From Clostridiales bacterium (GTDB taxonomy: Bacteria > Bacillota > Clostridia > Oscillospirales > Oscillospiraceae), in the NCBI GenBank assembly GCA_018374635.1, contig JAHAEW010000027.1, forward strand, positions 1-38,229: a stretch of DNA of 38,229 nucleotides, written 5' to 3'. The notes under the pieces were generated by a model that was given only the letters and a program-made list of their open reading frames with translations, searched no databases and was not told the DNA's origin. The position numbers and the translations under genes were made by a program. Each line of letters starts with the position of its first letter. The stretch's first letter is position 1. This document shows, piece by piece, positions 22,835-32,358 of the stretch.

Positions 22835-23761
22835 CTACCGCTCCCGGCGGTTGCGCTCCCGCTGGCGTTTCAGCAGTTCCAGCCCCTTCAAGATGTCCTG
22901 TTTCATCTGCGTGTCGGAATATGTGGCGGGGAAGAATTTCTTTAACTCTGTCATGGGAAGATGCAGTTGTTCCTGCTGGTTGGCCTTGGGCTTGGAGAGA
23001 ATCTGCTCCAGATCCTCCTGGGTCAACATCCCCAGTTGAGAGAGCTTCTTCAGGCTGATGGCCTGACTGTGGGAGGGGGTGCAGTCGAACTGCTCCATAC
23101 AGGAGAGAAGGCAGGTTTGCTCCTCCTCCGTCAGATAGGACAGCTCCACGGCTGGACGGAGGGACATTTTCCCTTTGTCCACCATCGCAAGCAGCGGGGG
23201 CACCAGGTGGGTCAGCCGGATATAGCGATGGATCTGATTGCGGCTGTCTCCGCTCTCCTTGGCCAGTTCTTCATAGGTATTGAACCTTTTCCCCAGTGGG
23301 GAAAAAGTGTGGTCACTGCGGTAGCCCTGACGATTCAGGACTTCCAGCTTCATCTTGTAGGCAAAGGCTTTTTCACTGGGCAGGATGTGCTCTCTCTGCA
23401 AATTGGCGTCCACCATGGCCACCACCGCCTCCTCGTCGGTCATTTCCCGGACAATCACCGGCATGGTTGTAAGGCCCAGCCGCTCACAGGCAGCCAGCCG
23501 CCGATGGCCCGACACCAGCTCATAACCGCCGCCCTCTCTGGGGCGGGCCAGGCCGGGGGAGATCACCCCCATCTGGCTGATACTCGCCACCATATGGGCC
23601 ATCTCCTCATCGTCCCGCAACGCAAAGGGGTGCTGGGGGAAAGGGTGCAGCTCAGCCACCGGCACTTCCCGTACCCGCTCCAGCTTGGCGTCGTCCCGCT
23701 CCGCCTGGGTGGTGAACAAATCCTCGATGCTCATCAGATGTATCTTGTTTTTAACGCTCAT
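22835..23761 (-). CDS. ParB/RepB/Spo0J-like protein
   Basis: A 308-residue ParB-family protein. The ParB/Srx N-terminal domain (about 30-125) has the nucleotide-binding motif LVSGHRRLAA (82-91), and a helix-turn-helix follows (about 160-190, TYEELAKESGDSRNQIHRYIRL). ParB proteins bind parS-like sites and use CTP for partition or regulation. No ParA is nearby, so a regulatory or accessory role is as likely as partition. Its ATG overlaps the end of the relaxase gene, with GGAGG inside that gene, indicating translational coupling. Confidence 0.85.
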   Translation of the reverse strand: MSVKNKIHLMSIEDLFTTQAERDDAKLERVREVPVAELHPFPQHPFALRDDEEMAHMVASISQMGVISPGLARPREGGGYELVSGHRRLAACERLGLTTMPVIVREMTDEEAVVAMVDANLQREHILPSEKAFAYKMKLEVLNRQGYRSDHTFSPLGKRFNTYEELAKESGDSRNQIHRYIRLTHLVPPLLAMVDKGKMSLRPAVELSYLTEEEQTCLLSCMEQFDCTPSHSQAISLKKLSQLGMLTQEDLEQILSKPKANQQEQLHLPMTELKKFFPATYSDTQMKQDILKGLELLKRQRERNRRER

Positions 23762-25127
23762 ATTCGATCCTCCGTTTCTTGTTTTTGTGGGACTGGCGGT
23801 AGGAGCGCCGCATCTTCTGCTCCAGTAAAATCTGCCTTCTCTTTTCCGGTAGCTGTTCCAGCAGCCGCCTGGCGGTTGCCTGCTGCCGGCGCAGGGTGGA
23901 AAGCTCCCGGGTCAGTGCCGTGCGTTGCTCTTTTAGTCCATCCATCCGTTCACCAGGCTGACACCGCCGCAGTTTGTGATAGATTCCCGTCCGCTGCCGC
24001 AGCCTTTCTTCTATCTGGGATTGGACGGAGATAAGAAAGCCCTCCACATCCTGCACGCTGTTCAGATGTTCCCGATGAATCAGCTCGATCTGGCGGGACA
24101 GCTGTCCCAGTTTGGCCACCTCCAGCCGCATCATGGGCGACAGCGGCTTTGTCCGGCTTTTTCGGGGGAAAATGCCCAGGAAATAGCAGTAGTGGAGATA
24201 CAGCGCCCTCAGGCCGGTGACCTTTTTTGCGTTGCGAAAGCTGCCCGCCATACGCACCCTTCGGGGTGGCTGAGATAACTGTTGGCGCATCTGCTGATGG
24301 GTCCGCCCACAGGCCTCCTTTGCACGGTAATCCATGGTGTCGATCCGCTGGATGATCCTCCTGTGGTCGTACTCCTCACCCAGCCGTACCATGCGTACGG
24401 CCTTTTTTGCACCTATGGCTCGAATGGTGGCATACTTGCGATGAGGGCTGGCGTTAATGAGATAGCCTTTTTCCTTCATCACCTGGCAGAAGTCAAACCA
24501 GCTCCAGGAAATGCCCACCGCCTCATCTATGGCCTGCCGCATGAGACCGAAGGTTGTTGGCTCGCCTTGTTTTTCGGCAAAATAGATGCTGCGGGGCGTC
24601 TTGCCGCTGGGGTGTTCGATCACCGTCAGATTGTGTTCCCGGCACAGCTGGTCGGAGATCTCCCGCATCTGATAAAATGCCTTTTGATTGCAGTTGAATT
24701 TTTTCCCGTCCTTGTAGCTGACCGAGTTGATGACCAGATGGTTGTGATAGGTGCCGGTGTTGAAATGGGTGGCCACCAGCACCTGAAACCGATCTCCCCA
24801 CATCCTCTGGGCCAGCTCCACGCCCAGCTGATGGCACAGCTCCGGAGTTACCTCGCCGGTTTTGAAGCTCTGGATACAGTGGTAGGCCACATTGCCGCCG
24901 GTCTTATTAAAGTGCCGCTTGGTATACATCATATCCTCATAGGCATGTTCCCGGCGGCAATGGAGTCCGGTCACATACATGGTCTGCTCCATGTTCACCT
25001 TCTCCTGGTTATCGGCGTAGTGGAGCACCTGCTGCATATCGGAATAGTGTGTCTTCTCCGGGTTTTCGGCATAGCCCACGATACGGCTCAGGCTGTCCTT
25101 GACCGCCTTAATTTTGGTGATCCCCAC
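23751..25127 (-). CDS. mobA: MOBP-type relaxase (VirD2/PF03432-like)
   Basis: A 458-residue relaxase. N-terminal pattern KAVKDSLSRIVGYAENPEKT, YHCIQSFKTGEVTPE (about 82-95), and the metal-binding triad in THFNTGTYHNHLVINSV (H121, H128, H130). The tyrosine in the N-terminal region probably does the nicking. The C-terminal 170 residues are basic and coiled. The start is GTG 25127, inside the end of mobC (20-base overlap), with a G-rich site ahead. It should act with MobC on an oriT upstream of mobC. It belongs to a different relaxase family from that of E1. Confidence 0.88.
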   Translation of the reverse strand: MGITKIKAVKDSLSRIVGYAENPEKTHYSDMQQVLHYADNQEKVNMEQTMYVTGLHCRREHAYEDMMYTKRHFNKTGGNVAYHCIQSFKTGEVTPELCHQLGVELAQRMWGDRFQVLVATHFNTGTYHNHLVINSVSYKDGKKFNCNQKAFYQMREISDQLCREHNLTVIEHPSGKTPRSIYFAEKQGEPTTFGLMRQAIDEAVGISWSWFDFCQVMKEKGYLINASPHRKYATIRAIGAKKAVRMVRLGEEYDHRRIIQRIDTMDYRAKEACGRTHQQMRQQLSQPPRRVRMAGSFRNAKKVTGLRALYLHYCYFLGIFPRKSRTKPLSPMMRLEVAKLGQLSRQIELIHREHLNSVQDVEGFLISVQSQIEERLRQRTGIYHKLRRCQPGERMDGLKEQRTALTRELSTLRRQQATARRLLEQLPEKRRQILLEQKMRRSYRQSHKNKKRRIEYER

Positions 25128-25311
25128 GGTCCACCCCCTGAGTCAAGTTCCCGAAGCGTTCCATGGGATGGGGAGCGGAAAGATCTTCTCCCATACCCAG
25201 CCTTCTCAGGTAGGCGGACAGGGAAATGCCGCACCGCCTCGCCATCCGCTCCAGCCGCTCTTTTTCTTCTTTGGATACCCGCACGTTAATGCCATACGTT
25301 CGTTTTCTCAT
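25108..25311 (-). CDS. mobC: MobC-like relaxosome protein
   Basis: A 67-residue basic protein with a ribbon-helix-helix-like start (TYGINVRVSKEEKERLERMARRCGISLSAYLRRLGMG), as in MobC-type relaxosome accessory proteins that help the relaxase reach oriT. AAAGGAGAACAAC precedes ATG 25311. It is the first gene of the mob-parB run and overlaps the relaxase start by 20 bases. It is shorter than many MobC proteins (about 100-120), mostly at the C-terminal end. Confidence 0.7.
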   Translation of the reverse strand: MRKRTYGINVRVSKEEKERLERMARRCGISLSAYLRRLGMGEDLSAPHPMERFGNLTQGVDRGDHQN

Positions 25312-25466
25312 GTTGTTCTCCTTTCCTGGGGGTCATAGGGGCGCAGCCCCTCTCGGCTGCTGCCGCCGGCTTTGGTGGGCAACACAAAGCCTATGCTCGC
25401 TGCCCTACAGGACACCCCTTTACGGGGTGCCCTGGGCTGCCTGGGCTACGTTGACCGGCATGACGG
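25312..25466. other. oriT: Probable oriT region of element 2
   Basis: A 155-base gap upstream of mobC with an inverted repeat AGGACACCCC / GGGGTGCCCT (about 25409-25433), CAAAGCC and GGGCAG-type repeats. Position next to mobC and structure suggest oriT, but I know no nick consensus to match. Confidence 0.35.
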
Positions 25467-26510
25467 TTATGACGGCTGTGACAGCTCTTTCTCTATGGCG
25501 GGATTGCTGTCATTTGCGTCATTGCTGTCATGGGTGAGGGTCAGGCGGAGGATGCGCTCCGAGGCTGTCCGCCGGGTGGAATAGCAGATGTTTGCCGGAA
25601 CCAGAACCCGCTCCCAGTGGCGCACGATATACCGGGTCACCGCGTTGGGTGTAACCTCTGTTTCGCCCATCTGCTTCAAAAGCGCCGTGGCGCTTCCCTC
25701 ATAGCCCCCCTGTGCTTTGACAAACTCCACCAGCCGGAAAAGAACCGGCGGCACGTCGTCCCGCTGAATGGCAGCCGAGTCCTTTCGCTCTACCAGCGTC
25801 CAGCGGTAGTTCTCGAAGCGGAGGATAAGCTGCTGATACTCAATGTCCCGTCCGGTTGCCAGGAGGATGGCTTCTTCTTCGGCCCGGTTGCTCTTTTTCA
25901 GCAGGTATGTGGTGTCTGCCGCACCCATCAGGGCCGTGGACCCGGACACTTCGTTAAAGGGGTCTGCGCTGTCGGTGAGCTTGCGCAGATGATGGACCAG
26001 GATCATGCAGAGGTTATGGCGGTCTGCGATGGCCTTGAGGGTAGCCATGTCGCCGTAGTCACTGGCATACATACTGCCCTTGTTCACCGTGCTATCCCGC
26101 ACCTTTTGCAGGGTGTCAATGATGACCAGTCGGGTCTGGGGATAGTCCCTCAAAAAATCCTCCAGCTGCTCCTGCAAGCCGCTGCCCAGCCGCTGACACA
26201 GCACCGAAAAGCGGAGGGTTTCCGGTGCTTCCTCCGTCAGCTGCTGCAAACGGCTTTGAATCCGTGCGTAAGTATCCTCCAGACACAGGTAGAGCACGTC
26301 ACAGCGATGGGTGGCAAATTCCCACAGAGGTTCTCCACGCGCCACCTGCAATGCCAGCCACAGCATCAGCCAGCTCTTGCCGATTTTTGGGGAACCGCAC
26401 AGGGTATTCAGCCCCTGAGGAATCAGCCCCTCCACCACAAAGAAGGGGCGCTGCAATGGACTGGTCAACAGGGTGTCCGCATCCATGTACTGAATCTTCT
26501 CAACCGGCAT
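25467..26510 (-). CDS. RepA/DnaB-type AAA ATPase
   Basis: A 347-residue RecA-fold ATPase resembling RepA-type hexameric helicases. Walker A GSPKIGKSW (39-47), Walker B LVIIDTLQ (128-135), and LVHHLRK (171-177) with a sensor function. LEDTYARIQSRLQQL is typical of the group. The C-terminal 90 residues are a winged-helix-like region. It begins inside the end of the excisionase-like gene (11-base overlap), so the two are made together. A role in replication of the excised circle is inferred. Confidence 0.8.
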   Translation of the reverse strand: MPVEKIQYMDADTLLTSPLQRPFFVVEGLIPQGLNTLCGSPKIGKSWLMLWLALQVARGEPLWEFATHRCDVLYLCLEDTYARIQSRLQQLTEEAPETLRFSVLCQRLGSGLQEQLEDFLRDYPQTRLVIIDTLQKVRDSTVNKGSMYASDYGDMATLKAIADRHNLCMILVHHLRKLTDSADPFNEVSGSTALMGAADTTYLLKKSNRAEEEAILLATGRDIEYQQLILRFENYRWTLVERKDSAAIQRDDVPPVLFRLVEFVKAQGGYEGSATALLKQMGETEVTPNAVTRYIVRHWERVLVPANICYSTRRTASERILRLTLTHDSNDANDSNPAIEKELSQPS

Positions 26511-26730
26511 GATCCTGCGCCTCCTGCTCCATCACATAGCGAATGACGCTGACCTTGGGAATCTTGAAGGAGTTGCCGATTTTCATGCCAGCCAGATGGC
26601 CGTCATTGATCAGGTCGTAGGCCAGGTGGCGGCTGATGCCCAGCATTTTCTGGAGCTGGGCCACGGTAACAATGTCCGGATAGTCCGGAAACATCATGTG
26701 GTAGAGATCCCGAAGTTCTGATTTCTTCAC
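26500..26730 (-). CDS. Excisionase-like helix-turn-helix protein, element 2
   Basis: A 76-residue HTH_17/excisionase-type protein: VTVAQLQKMLGISRHLAYDLINDGHLAGMKIGNSFKIPK. The start is GTG 26730, with AGGAGG at normal spacing; the longer open frame upstream has no site. It corresponds to the E1 protein at 2583 but here leads the ATPase gene rather than the integrase. Probably a directionality factor or repressor of the replication-mobilization genes. Confidence 0.75.
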   Translation of the reverse strand: MKKSELRDLYHMMFPDYPDIVTVAQLQKMLGISRHLAYDLINDGHLAGMKIGNSFKIPKVSVIRYVMEQEAQDHAG

Positions 26731-26788
26731 AAAAGTACCTCCTCTGCATTGATAGAAACTATGGAAAATTAAAATGGACATATTTAAT

Positions 26789-26870
26789 TTCCCACACTCA
26801 GCATATTTTGTGTTGCCGCCCCTGTCAATGCGTGGTAAAGTATTTGTGTGTACAATCGTTTCCCACACTG
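26789..26870. promoter_or_regulatory. Divergent control region of the E2 backbone
   Basis: Leftward promoter: TTGACA (26823-26828), 17 bases, TATGCT (26800-26805), read on the minus strand. Direct repeats TTTCCCACACT at 26789-26799 and 26860-26870 flank it and could be operators or iterons. The rightward promoter for the zinc-ribbon gene is less clear (TACAAT at 26851). Confidence 0.6.
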
Positions 26871-26888
26871 TGGAAGGGAGGAGTTACC

Positions 26889-28034
26889 ATGCCGTATTTT
26901 GAAATGAGCTTGGAAAATGATCGGGAGTACGTGTATCAGAACGACTCTTCTGTGGTGGAAAGCAACCTTGGGATGTGGATGATTGTCTTTCTGGATGTGG
27001 ATTGGGGCGATCAGATAAAAAAAGCTGAGGCACTCCTCGGTGGAGAGGAGTTGCCTCAGTCTGGTTTGGGCTTTATAAAGGGTATGGACTATGGACAGCG
27101 CGTGGCCGCATGGTATCGCGAGCTGAAAAGCAGCCTGTCTCCCCAGCATCCATTGTTAAAGCTTCTGGTGGAGCAGCAGCTTCGCAATCGGTTGTGCTGT
27201 GCCTTCTACCCGGAGGAGCCGTGGAAGCTACGACAGGAGGAGCTTGCTTACCTCCAGGTCCTGGACGGAACTGATGCAGAGTATGAGGAAGTAAGTATTT
27301 CGCCGGTCTTCCTGCGGCAATGGCTGAATGATGTGGTCAAGATTTTTACGCAGCTGCAAATGTGTCAGAGTCAGCTTGCACCCCTGCTGGATGAAGTTAT
27401 GAGCAGGGAACAGGACAACCAGGGGAGCATCTTGCGCGCCTACTTTACGCTGCAGCGACAGAATCTGCTCTATCGCAATCTGGTGGAAAGCAGCTATCAG
27501 GCACTTTCTCCCCGATTCTATATCTCCAGGAACCACAAAATATACCGGTATGACGGAGGGATAGATACTGTTCCGGCAAAGGAAAAGCTGGAGGGACATA
27601 CCTATATGGCCACGGATCAGTTGGCCGCATTGACCGTATGGGAGTTTGAGATGCTCTGTGCCAATGAAATTCCTTTGCGCCGCTGCGCCTACTGTGGCCG
27701 CTATTTTCGTCCCTACTCGGTGGTCAACTGCTACTGTGACCGGGTGGTGGAAGGAACCAACGGGAAGACGTGCAAACAGGTTGGAGCTACCTCCAAACAC
27801 CAGCAAGCCGTCAATCAGGATGCGGCAAAAAAGCTCTACCGGAAGGTGTGCAACCGGATCCAGACCGCCGCCCAACGGAGAAAGGATCAGTACCCTAATA
27901 TTATGCGCCGGTACAATGAGGTGCAGCTGTATGGAAAAGAACTTATGGAGCAAGTGGAGGCGGGGGACATTACCTTTGTTGAGTTCCAGGAAAAGTTTGA
28001 CCGCTCCACGGCAGAGCTATTGGGGATAAAATAG
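26889..28034 (+). CDS. DUF6076-like zinc-ribbon protein
   Basis: A 381-residue protein, mostly helical, with a C-terminal treble-clef/zinc-ribbon (CAYCGRYFRP ... CYC ... CKQVGA, about 281-315) and a basic helix after it. It is the larger relative of the E1 zinc-ribbon protein at 3517 and sits in the same relative place, between the core backbone and the defence module. GGAAGGAGG precedes ATG 26889. Function unknown; nucleic-acid binding is likely. Confidence 0.65.
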   Translation: MPYFEMSLENDREYVYQNDSSVVESNLGMWMIVFLDVDWGDQIKKAEALLGGEELPQSGLGFIKGMDYGQRVAAWYRELKSSLSPQHPLLKLLVEQQLRNRLCCAFYPEEPWKLRQEELAYLQVLDGTDAEYEEVSISPVFLRQWLNDVVKIFTQLQMCQSQLAPLLDEVMSREQDNQGSILRAYFTLQRQNLLYRNLVESSYQALSPRFYISRNHKIYRYDGGIDTVPAKEKLEGHTYMATDQLAALTVWEFEMLCANEIPLRRCAYCGRYFRPYSVVNCYCDRVVEGTNGKTCKQVGATSKHQQAVNQDAAKKLYRKVCNRIQTAAQRRKDQYPNIMRRYNEVQLYGKELMEQVEAGDITFVEFQEKFDRSTAELLGIK

Positions 28035-28125
28035 CTAACATGAAAAGTGACGTTGAGTTTGCAGATTCGTGGGAGAGCATGATTGCATTTGCGGCCTATA
28101 AATTGCATCCAAGATATATAGTAAA

Positions 28126-31100
28126 CTATGCCGTCACTTCCACAGCATTTTCCCGCACCTGATTGATAGCTTCCACAATGGAGTCTCGCGTCTTGGCGTC
28201 AAACAGCTTCAAGAAGCTGATGGGCTTGTCAAACGGTGGCTTGGTCAGCTCTGTAATATTTTCCATATATCCGTTCAACTCAATGTGATTGATGATTTTG
28301 TTCACAAAGGCAATCTGATTTTGATTTAGGGACTGGTCATTGATAAAGGCAGAAAACGCCTGCATGGCTGCATCGTGATCCAGCTTGGCAATCTTGCGAA
28401 TGAGTAAGCCAAAGGGCGTATCGCCAAACTCTCGGGCATAATCCTCTTTGCTGCCCAATTCGCTGGTCAGCACTCGCTCCAGCTCCTGATAATCGCCCAC
28501 AGCCAGCGGAATATTATGGGTCAGCTTGTAAATAGCCAGCGTATCCCCGTGCTCGTTCACATAGCGGTTCACCTTGGCGCGATAGTCCTCAAAGTCATAA
28601 GCAGCCTCCAGCTGAACCCCTTCCTGACTGTCAATAATCGGGTCAGTCAGCTTGGTGACAATCAGCCTCTGTGTTCCGCCACCCTCATCCAGAAATCGGA
28701 TCAGCTCACGCAACTCTTTCCGAACCCGCTCAAACAGCAAGATATCGTTAGCTTCCCAAAACGCATCGGTATGGATTTCCTGAAGTACCGGCAGCTTTGC
28801 CTTAATCTGCGGGATGTTGGCCTTGCGCTCCAGAAGAGAAGTGGTGTCGCACAGCTGTTTTTTGGCATACTGGAATGCGGGCATCTGCTCGATATGGGCC
28901 AGCATCATGCCATACATAAAGTTGTCAAAACGCTTTGCAAACTCGTCGGCCTCGTCTGAATGTACCAGGGGTGCAATCTGTGTTAGAAGTTCGCCCTTAT
29001 CCCCCTCGCTGATGGACACGAGGGCTTCCGGCTTTTTATATTTCTCCACATACTGCATCCGCAATTTTACGGCAATCAGGTCTGAGTTGAGCGCCATCAC
29101 CTGCTTGTGGCAGGTATCGACGATCTCGCTGCGCCACGCCTGATAGTCCTCTCTGGCAAAGGCGCTTTCCTGCAAAGCCATGGCAATTTTGATCTGTTTG
29201 CCGAAGATGTTTTCCGACAGTGTTTTCGTCTCTCTGGCCTCGTACCCCTCCTTGTGCTGGCGGAAGAATTCAAAGTTGCTGCAATAGTCAAAGATCAGAA
29301 AACGGCGCTTGTCCGTATATTCCCCGTCAATCTGGTCAATACAGGCAAGCCCTTTGCACAGCCGAGTGCCTCGGCCAATCATCTGCCAGAATTTCGCCTT
29401 GGAGCGCACCTTCTTGAAAAACACTAAGTTGACACACTCCGGCACGTCAATACCGGTGTCCATCATATCCACAGAGACCGCGATATGCGGCTCTTTCTCC
29501 GCCTGCTTGAAGTCGTCGATCACCGTCTGCGCATAGGCGTCGTCACAGATCACCCGCTGGGCGAATGTACCGTGATATTGCGGGTATAGCTTATTGAATC
29601 GTTCCAGAATAAATTCTGCATGGCGCTTATTCTGGGCAAAGATGATGGTTTTCCCCAGGCGGTCGCCGCCCGCCACTTTGATGCCCCGCTCCATCAGGTC
29701 CTGCAACACTATATCAACCGTTGTCTCGTTAAACACGAATTTGTTGAGGTCCGTAGAGGGGATGAACTCCGGCATCATGCCGTCCTCGATAAAATCCTCC
29801 TCATACCGCTCCTTGTCCTCGTCGGACAATTTATCATAGGTGATGCCTTTTTCCTGAAACTCGGTTTTGACCTCGTAGTTATAATACGGCACCAGCACAT
29901 GGTCCTGATCTCTCGCCGTCTCATAGTCATAGGCGTAGGTGGGCACGCCGTTCTCCATCTCAAAGAAGTCGTAGGTATTGCGGTCCACGTCGGTTTTGGG
30001 CGTAGCGGTAAGGCCCACCATCACGGCATCGAAATACTCAAAAATGGCCCGGTACTTTTTGAAAATACTTCGATGGCTCTCGTCAATGATAATGAGATCA
30101 AAATGCACTGGGGTAAACAACTGCCGCCCGTCCTTGGATTTGGTGTCGTCGATGGCGTTGAGGATGGTGGGATAGGTGGAGAACACAATGCGGGTATTCC
30201 GGTCGTCCTTGTTGAAGCACAGGTTGCACAGGGACATATCAGGCAGATAGTTCTTAAAATCGTCCTTGGCCTGCTTCACCAGCGCGGTACGGTCGGCCAG
30301 AAACAGAATATTTGTCACCCATTTACCACGGCTGAGCACATCGGTCAGGCTGGCGGCAGTTCTGGTTTTTCCGGTTCCGGTGGCCATCACCAGCAGATGC
30401 TTTCGGAATCCCTGCTCCATCTGTCCGCACACCGCCCTGATGGCTTCCTTCTGGTAGTATCGGTCGGTGATTTTGTCGTCAATGGGAACGCCCGTCAAAT
30501 TCAGCCGCTCAGTGCGGCGGTTCATCAGCTTTTGCAGGTCGTCCTTGCTGAACACGCCGCTGACCTTGCGCTGGGGGCCGCTCTGGTCATCCCAGAAGTA
30601 GGTCTCAAAGCCGTTGGTGGTGAACATCATGGGACGGCGGCCAAATTTCCGCTCCAGGCAGTCTGCATACAAAACTGCCTGTTTCCGCCCGATATTGGGG
30701 TCCTTGCTGGTGCGCTTGGCCTCCACCACCGCCAGGGGCAGGCCGTCCTTGCCAAAGAGCACATAGTCGCAGTAACCGGGCTGTCCTGGCACGCCGGCCA
30801 TGCCCTCCACCTTATACTCCTCCTGCACATCGGCATCGGTGCCGTCGAATTTCCAGCCCATCTGCTTCATGTCTACGTCGATGTAGATTTTCCGGGTCTT
30901 GAACTCCGAGAGATCTTCTGGCTGGAAGGTGCGCTCCTGCTGATGCTTGTCCTTTTCGGCGGTGTACTGGGCGGCCATCTGCTCGATCTGCTTGCGTAGC
31001 GCCTCGATTTGGGCCTCTTTTTCTTCCAGCAGGCTCTCCTGCTCCTTAATCTTCTGGGTGTCCACTGCCACCTTTTCCGTGGGGATCAGGCGCTCATCAA

Positions 31101-31500
31101 AGGTGCGCTCCACATAGTCCGCGCCATAGCAGTAGTCGATCCACTGGACGAACTCAAACAGCCCCCGCAGAGCAGCAAGGGCGTCGCTGGGCTGCACGCT
31201 ACGCTCGGTATGTACCGCCAGATTGCCCAGTTTGATGATAAACTGGAACTTGCCCCAGGTGTTATAGTCCACGGCAAAGCGGAAGGACGGCTCGTGGACC
31301 AGGGATTGCAGATTGTCCTTGTAGGGCATCTTCATGGTCTTGTCCGCCGCATACACCCACTTCACCGCCAGCTCCAGCGCCTTGCGGCAGCCCACCGCAC
31401 ACATGGCCGGGGCAGAGGCGTAGATTTTCTCGGCCTCCACACAGGCAGGGGCAAAGATGGTGTATTCCGGTTTGGTTTCAAGGAAAGAGAAGTTGGGCAT
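28126..31500 (-). CDS. hsdR: Type I restriction enzyme, HsdR subunit
   Basis: A 1124-residue motor-nuclease subunit of a type I restriction-modification system. Order: DUF4145-like N-terminal domain (about 20-125), coiled coil (about 150-185), nuclease domain with D244 and VVEAKRT (E260, K262), helicase domain 1 with Walker A MATGTGKTR (372-380) and DESH (473-476), helicase domain 2 with QMIGRGTRLCKGL, and a C-terminal domain that binds HsdM/HsdS. It cuts unmodified DNA after translocation. It is the last gene of the leftward hsdM-hsdS-AlbA_2-hsdR run. All motifs look intact. Confidence 0.95.
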   Translation of the reverse strand: MPNFSFLETKPEYTIFAPACVEAEKIYASAPAMCAVGCRKALELAVKWVYAADKTMKMPYKDNLQSLVHEPSFRFAVDYNTWGKFQFIIKLGNLAVHTERSVQPSDALAALRGLFEFVQWIDYCYGADYVERTFDERLIPTEKVAVDTQKIKEQESLLEEKEAQIEALRKQIEQMAAQYTAEKDKHQQERTFQPEDLSEFKTRKIYIDVDMKQMGWKFDGTDADVQEEYKVEGMAGVPGQPGYCDYVLFGKDGLPLAVVEAKRTSKDPNIGRKQAVLYADCLERKFGRRPMMFTTNGFETYFWDDQSGPQRKVSGVFSKDDLQKLMNRRTERLNLTGVPIDDKITDRYYQKEAIRAVCGQMEQGFRKHLLVMATGTGKTRTAASLTDVLSRGKWVTNILFLADRTALVKQAKDDFKNYLPDMSLCNLCFNKDDRNTRIVFSTYPTILNAIDDTKSKDGRQLFTPVHFDLIIIDESHRSIFKKYRAIFEYFDAVMVGLTATPKTDVDRNTYDFFEMENGVPTYAYDYETARDQDHVLVPYYNYEVKTEFQEKGITYDKLSDEDKERYEEDFIEDGMMPEFIPSTDLNKFVFNETTVDIVLQDLMERGIKVAGGDRLGKTIIFAQNKRHAEFILERFNKLYPQYHGTFAQRVICDDAYAQTVIDDFKQAEKEPHIAVSVDMMDTGIDVPECVNLVFFKKVRSKAKFWQMIGRGTRLCKGLACIDQIDGEYTDKRRFLIFDYCSNFEFFRQHKEGYEARETKTLSENIFGKQIKIAMALQESAFAREDYQAWRSEIVDTCHKQVMALNSDLIAVKLRMQYVEKYKKPEALVSISEGDKGELLTQIAPLVHSDEADEFAKRFDNFMYGMMLAHIEQMPAFQYAKKQLCDTTSLLERKANIPQIKAKLPVLQEIHTDAFWEANDILLFERVRKELRELIRFLDEGGGTQRLIVTKLTDPIIDSQEGVQLEAAYDFEDYRAKVNRYVNEHGDTLAIYKLTHNIPLAVGDYQELERVLTSELGSKEDYAREFGDTPFGLLIRKIAKLDHDAAMQAFSAFINDQSLNQNQIAFVNKIINHIELNGYMENITELTKPPFDKPISFLKLFDAKTRDSIVEAINQVRENAVEVTA

Positions 31501-31546
31501 AGAATCACCTCATTATGGAATATGCTATTGCATCAACTTCCACAAT

Positions 31547-32347
31547 TTAGTATAAGTCAAGTATACGTTCGATCTTATTTTTCTTTGCTGTAATAAGTCT
31601 GGCAACATATTCATCGTATTGCTCGTCTGGGTATACCGGATTTGGTTCCACTTTTTTTACTCCACCAAACAAAGATGATGCAAAGCCACTTAACATCTTC
31701 GACAATCCACTATATTCGTAACTTGTGACTTCTTTATCAATGCTCTCATATAATACTTTGAGCTGTTTTAAATGTTCTTCTAACTCCAGTGGTTCACCAG
31801 TCAACGGATGCGCATAATTAATGCGTCTTGCAATTATATCTCGAAGTTCTTCTTGGTTAGCAATCTCACACGAAGTCCCACGCCTAATATAAATTTGATT
31901 CGGCTTTAACTGTTCACTCTCCTTTTTCGCTAAGAACGGAATATATTCAGGAGTATCATCAATTGACATCATTTGATAATGCCGTCCTATTAATTCTTCA
32001 TATTCCGAAGATGTATAGGAAAAATTGTATACTTCATATTTTAAGTCTGAACTCAAATAATTTTTTATTTCATTAGAAATGATAGCTGGGTCTTTTAACT
32101 CACTTAAGCCAGTTACATCTGCACTGCCATCTTCGGCCTCAGCTATACCAAAAACAATGATTCCGCCACCCGAATTTGCAATTGCCAACATTAGCTTAGC
32201 AAGGTGGGGTCCCTCAACCCATTGCTTTTTAAAGTCAATAGAATTATGCTCACCGGTATGATTTTTTATAAATTCTCTAAAATTGTCAAGCGTCGGCTCT
32301 TGCAGCAAACTGTAAATAATATCCTTTGTTTGTTTAGGAAACGGCAT
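31547..32347 (-). CDS. AlbA_2/Schlafen-domain protein inside the restriction operon
   Basis: A 266-residue protein whose first 150 residues form an AlbA_2 (Schlafen-like) domain: E-N-xxDFKKQW, LAKLMLAIANSGGGIIVFGIAE, and IYIRRGTSCEIANQEELRDII. The domain is found in nucleic-acid-binding and RNase-like proteins and in many defence loci. The C-terminal part (about 165-260) is not recognised. It lies 12 bases after hsdS and 46 bases before hsdR, on the same strand, so it is expressed with them. It may add an RNA- or DNA-targeting response, or prevent self-damage. Lower GC than hsdR and hsdM, suggesting separate acquisition. Confidence 0.75.
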   Translation of the reverse strand: MPFPKQTKDIIYSLLQEPTLDNFREFIKNHTGEHNSIDFKKQWVEGPHLAKLMLAIANSGGGIIVFGIAEAEDGSADVTGLSELKDPAIISNEIKNYLSSDLKYEVYNFSYTSSEYEELIGRHYQMMSIDDTPEYIPFLAKKESEQLKPNQIYIRRGTSCEIANQEELRDIIARRINYAHPLTGEPLELEEHLKQLKVLYESIDKEVTSYEYSGLSKMLSGFASSLFGGVKKVEPNPVYPDEQYDEYVARLITAKKNKIERILDLY

Positions 32348-32358
32348 GTCAGTCCTCC

